Source: Allobosea sp. BK604 (GTDB lineage: Bacteria > Pseudomonadota > Alphaproteobacteria > Rhizobiales > Beijerinckiaceae). From it: a DNA stretch of 64,000 bases. The position numbers and the translations under genes are program-made. Positions 63,548 through 64,000 of this stretch are shown here, in pieces. Position 1 is the first letter of the stretch. Each line of letters opens with the position of its first letter. The stretch spans positions 124,001-188,000 of the forward strand of contig NZ_SLZF01000003.1 of assembly GCF_004341515.1 (NCBI RefSeq). The letters run 5' to 3'. The notes under the pieces are model-generated. The model saw only the letters and a program-made list of their open reading frames with translations, ran no database searches and was not told the origin of the DNA.

Positions 63548-64000
63548 TTAGATGCCCGGACGAGTATAGGGCGTCGCGTTGGCGTCGAACTGGGTCCAGC
63601 CTTCCCGCTCATACTCCGCACGGCGCGCCGACATGTCGATCGGCGTCGCCCGATCCATGATCGCCTCAGCCTCGGCAGCGCGCGCATCGGCCACGCGCAC
63701 CGTAACGACGGAGCCGCCCCGGCGCACGTTCTCGGCGTAGAAATGCGCATCCCGCTCGCTGACGCCCGAACTGGTCATCGCCCCGATCAAGCCACCGGCC
63801 ACTGCGCCGGCCGCCGCACCTGCCGCGGTCGCCGCGAGCCAGCCGGCTGCTACCACCGGGCCGACGCCCGGAATGGCGATCATGCCGAGGCCGGCGAGCA
63901 GCCCTGCAGCGCCACCGACGGCGCCGCCGATGCCCGCGCCTTCGCCGGCATTGCTGTCGTCGGCGTCTTCATCGTGGCCGATGAGGCTGACATTCTCGCT
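63548..64000 (-). CDS. Partial glycine-zipper stress-type protein (C-terminal part)
   Basis: The frame is open from the right window edge to the stop at 63548, about 150 residues. It holds a glycine/alanine-rich stretch (AGLLAGLGMIAIPGVGPVVA and GAAAGAVAGGLIGA) that could insert in or lie on membrane, then a conserved-looking tail HFYAENVRRGGSVVTVRV. This resembles the C-terminal part of general-stress (YflT/GSP17M-like) proteins, whose N-terminus would be outside the window. The in-frame ATG at 63883 is not taken as the start because the preceding frame (ENVSLIGHDEDADDSN) reads as protein too. Partial by the window edge. Confidence 0.72.
   Translation of the reverse strand, partial: SENVSLIGHDEDADDSNAGEGAGIGGAVGGAAGLLAGLGMIAIPGVGPVVAAGWLAATAAGAAAGAVAGGLIGAMTSSGVSERDAHFYAENVRRGGSVVTVRVADARAAEAEAIMDRATPIDMSARRAEYEREGWTQFDANATPYTRPGI

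Overview
This window is chromosomal DNA from a GC-rich alphaproteobacterium, most likely of the Hyphomicrobiales (Bosea- or Methylobacterium-like). Reasons: a lanthanide-type XoxF methanol dehydrogenase with PQQ genes, glutathione-linked formaldehyde genes (gfa plus class III alcohol dehydrogenase), many ABC-type binding proteins for peptides, and two families of dispersed palindromic intergenic repeats common in this order. The genus is inference. No rRNA, tRNA, CRISPR array, transposase or integrase was seen.

Layout. (A) 81-6471, + strand: a complete carbohydrate ABC importer (binding protein, two permeases, ATPase) with two Gfo/Idh/MocA dehydrogenases. (B) 6774-23463: a peptide/amide scavenging island. 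One minus-strand unit encodes a GntR regulator, an M81 (MlrC-like) protein, an M20 amidohydrolase, an amidase and a peptide-type binding protein. A divergent plus-strand unit encodes another binding protein, DppB/DppC-type permeases, a creatininase-family hydrolase, a gamma-glutamyltransferase-family enzyme and a 2-hydroxyacid dehydrogenase. A second gamma-glutamyltransferase and tenA flank these units. No DppD/DppF ATPase is present. (C) 23736-30790: an IclR regulator, a fused HyuA-HyuB (oxoprolinase/hydantoinase) protein, an OPT-family transporter and an AroM-family protein.

(D) 30968-52293: a large PQQ/lanthanide methanol-oxidation island. It holds a PQQ-associated binding protein, a beta-propeller protein, a cupredoxin-like protein, an ABC-2 type ABC system and a secreted orphan protein (+); then rhodanese-like PQQ-CXXCW protein, xoxJ, xoxG and xoxF (-); then a metallo-beta-lactamase relay hydrolase, a SoxYZ-like carrier, a secreted pentapeptide-repeat protein, a DUF1194 VWA protein, pqqA, pqqD and pqqE (+); then an AraC regulator, gfa, the class III alcohol dehydrogenase, and pqqB-pqqC followed by two secreted orphan proteins (-). 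XoxF would oxidise methanol in the periplasm and pass electrons to XoxG. PqqABCDE make the cofactor. Formaldehyde would be captured by glutathione through Gfa and oxidised by the dehydrogenase. The next enzyme, S-formylglutathione hydrolase, is not in the window.

(E) 52595-64000: a large type V autotransporter, two divergent AraC regulators, another peptide-type binding protein next to an M28 peptidase with a twin palindromic upstream site, a NUDIX hydrolase, and the 3' part of a glycine-zipper stress-type protein cut by the window edge.

Most notable: an intrinsic terminator between xoxF and xoxG; the lanthanide-diagnostic Asp-Tyr-Asp of XoxF; split pqqADE/pqqBC loci; a poorly characterised set of secreted accessory proteins around them; two repeat families that sit at gene ends, one of them supplying stop codons; and compact candidate operators at the iclR, gntR and M28 peptidase genes.
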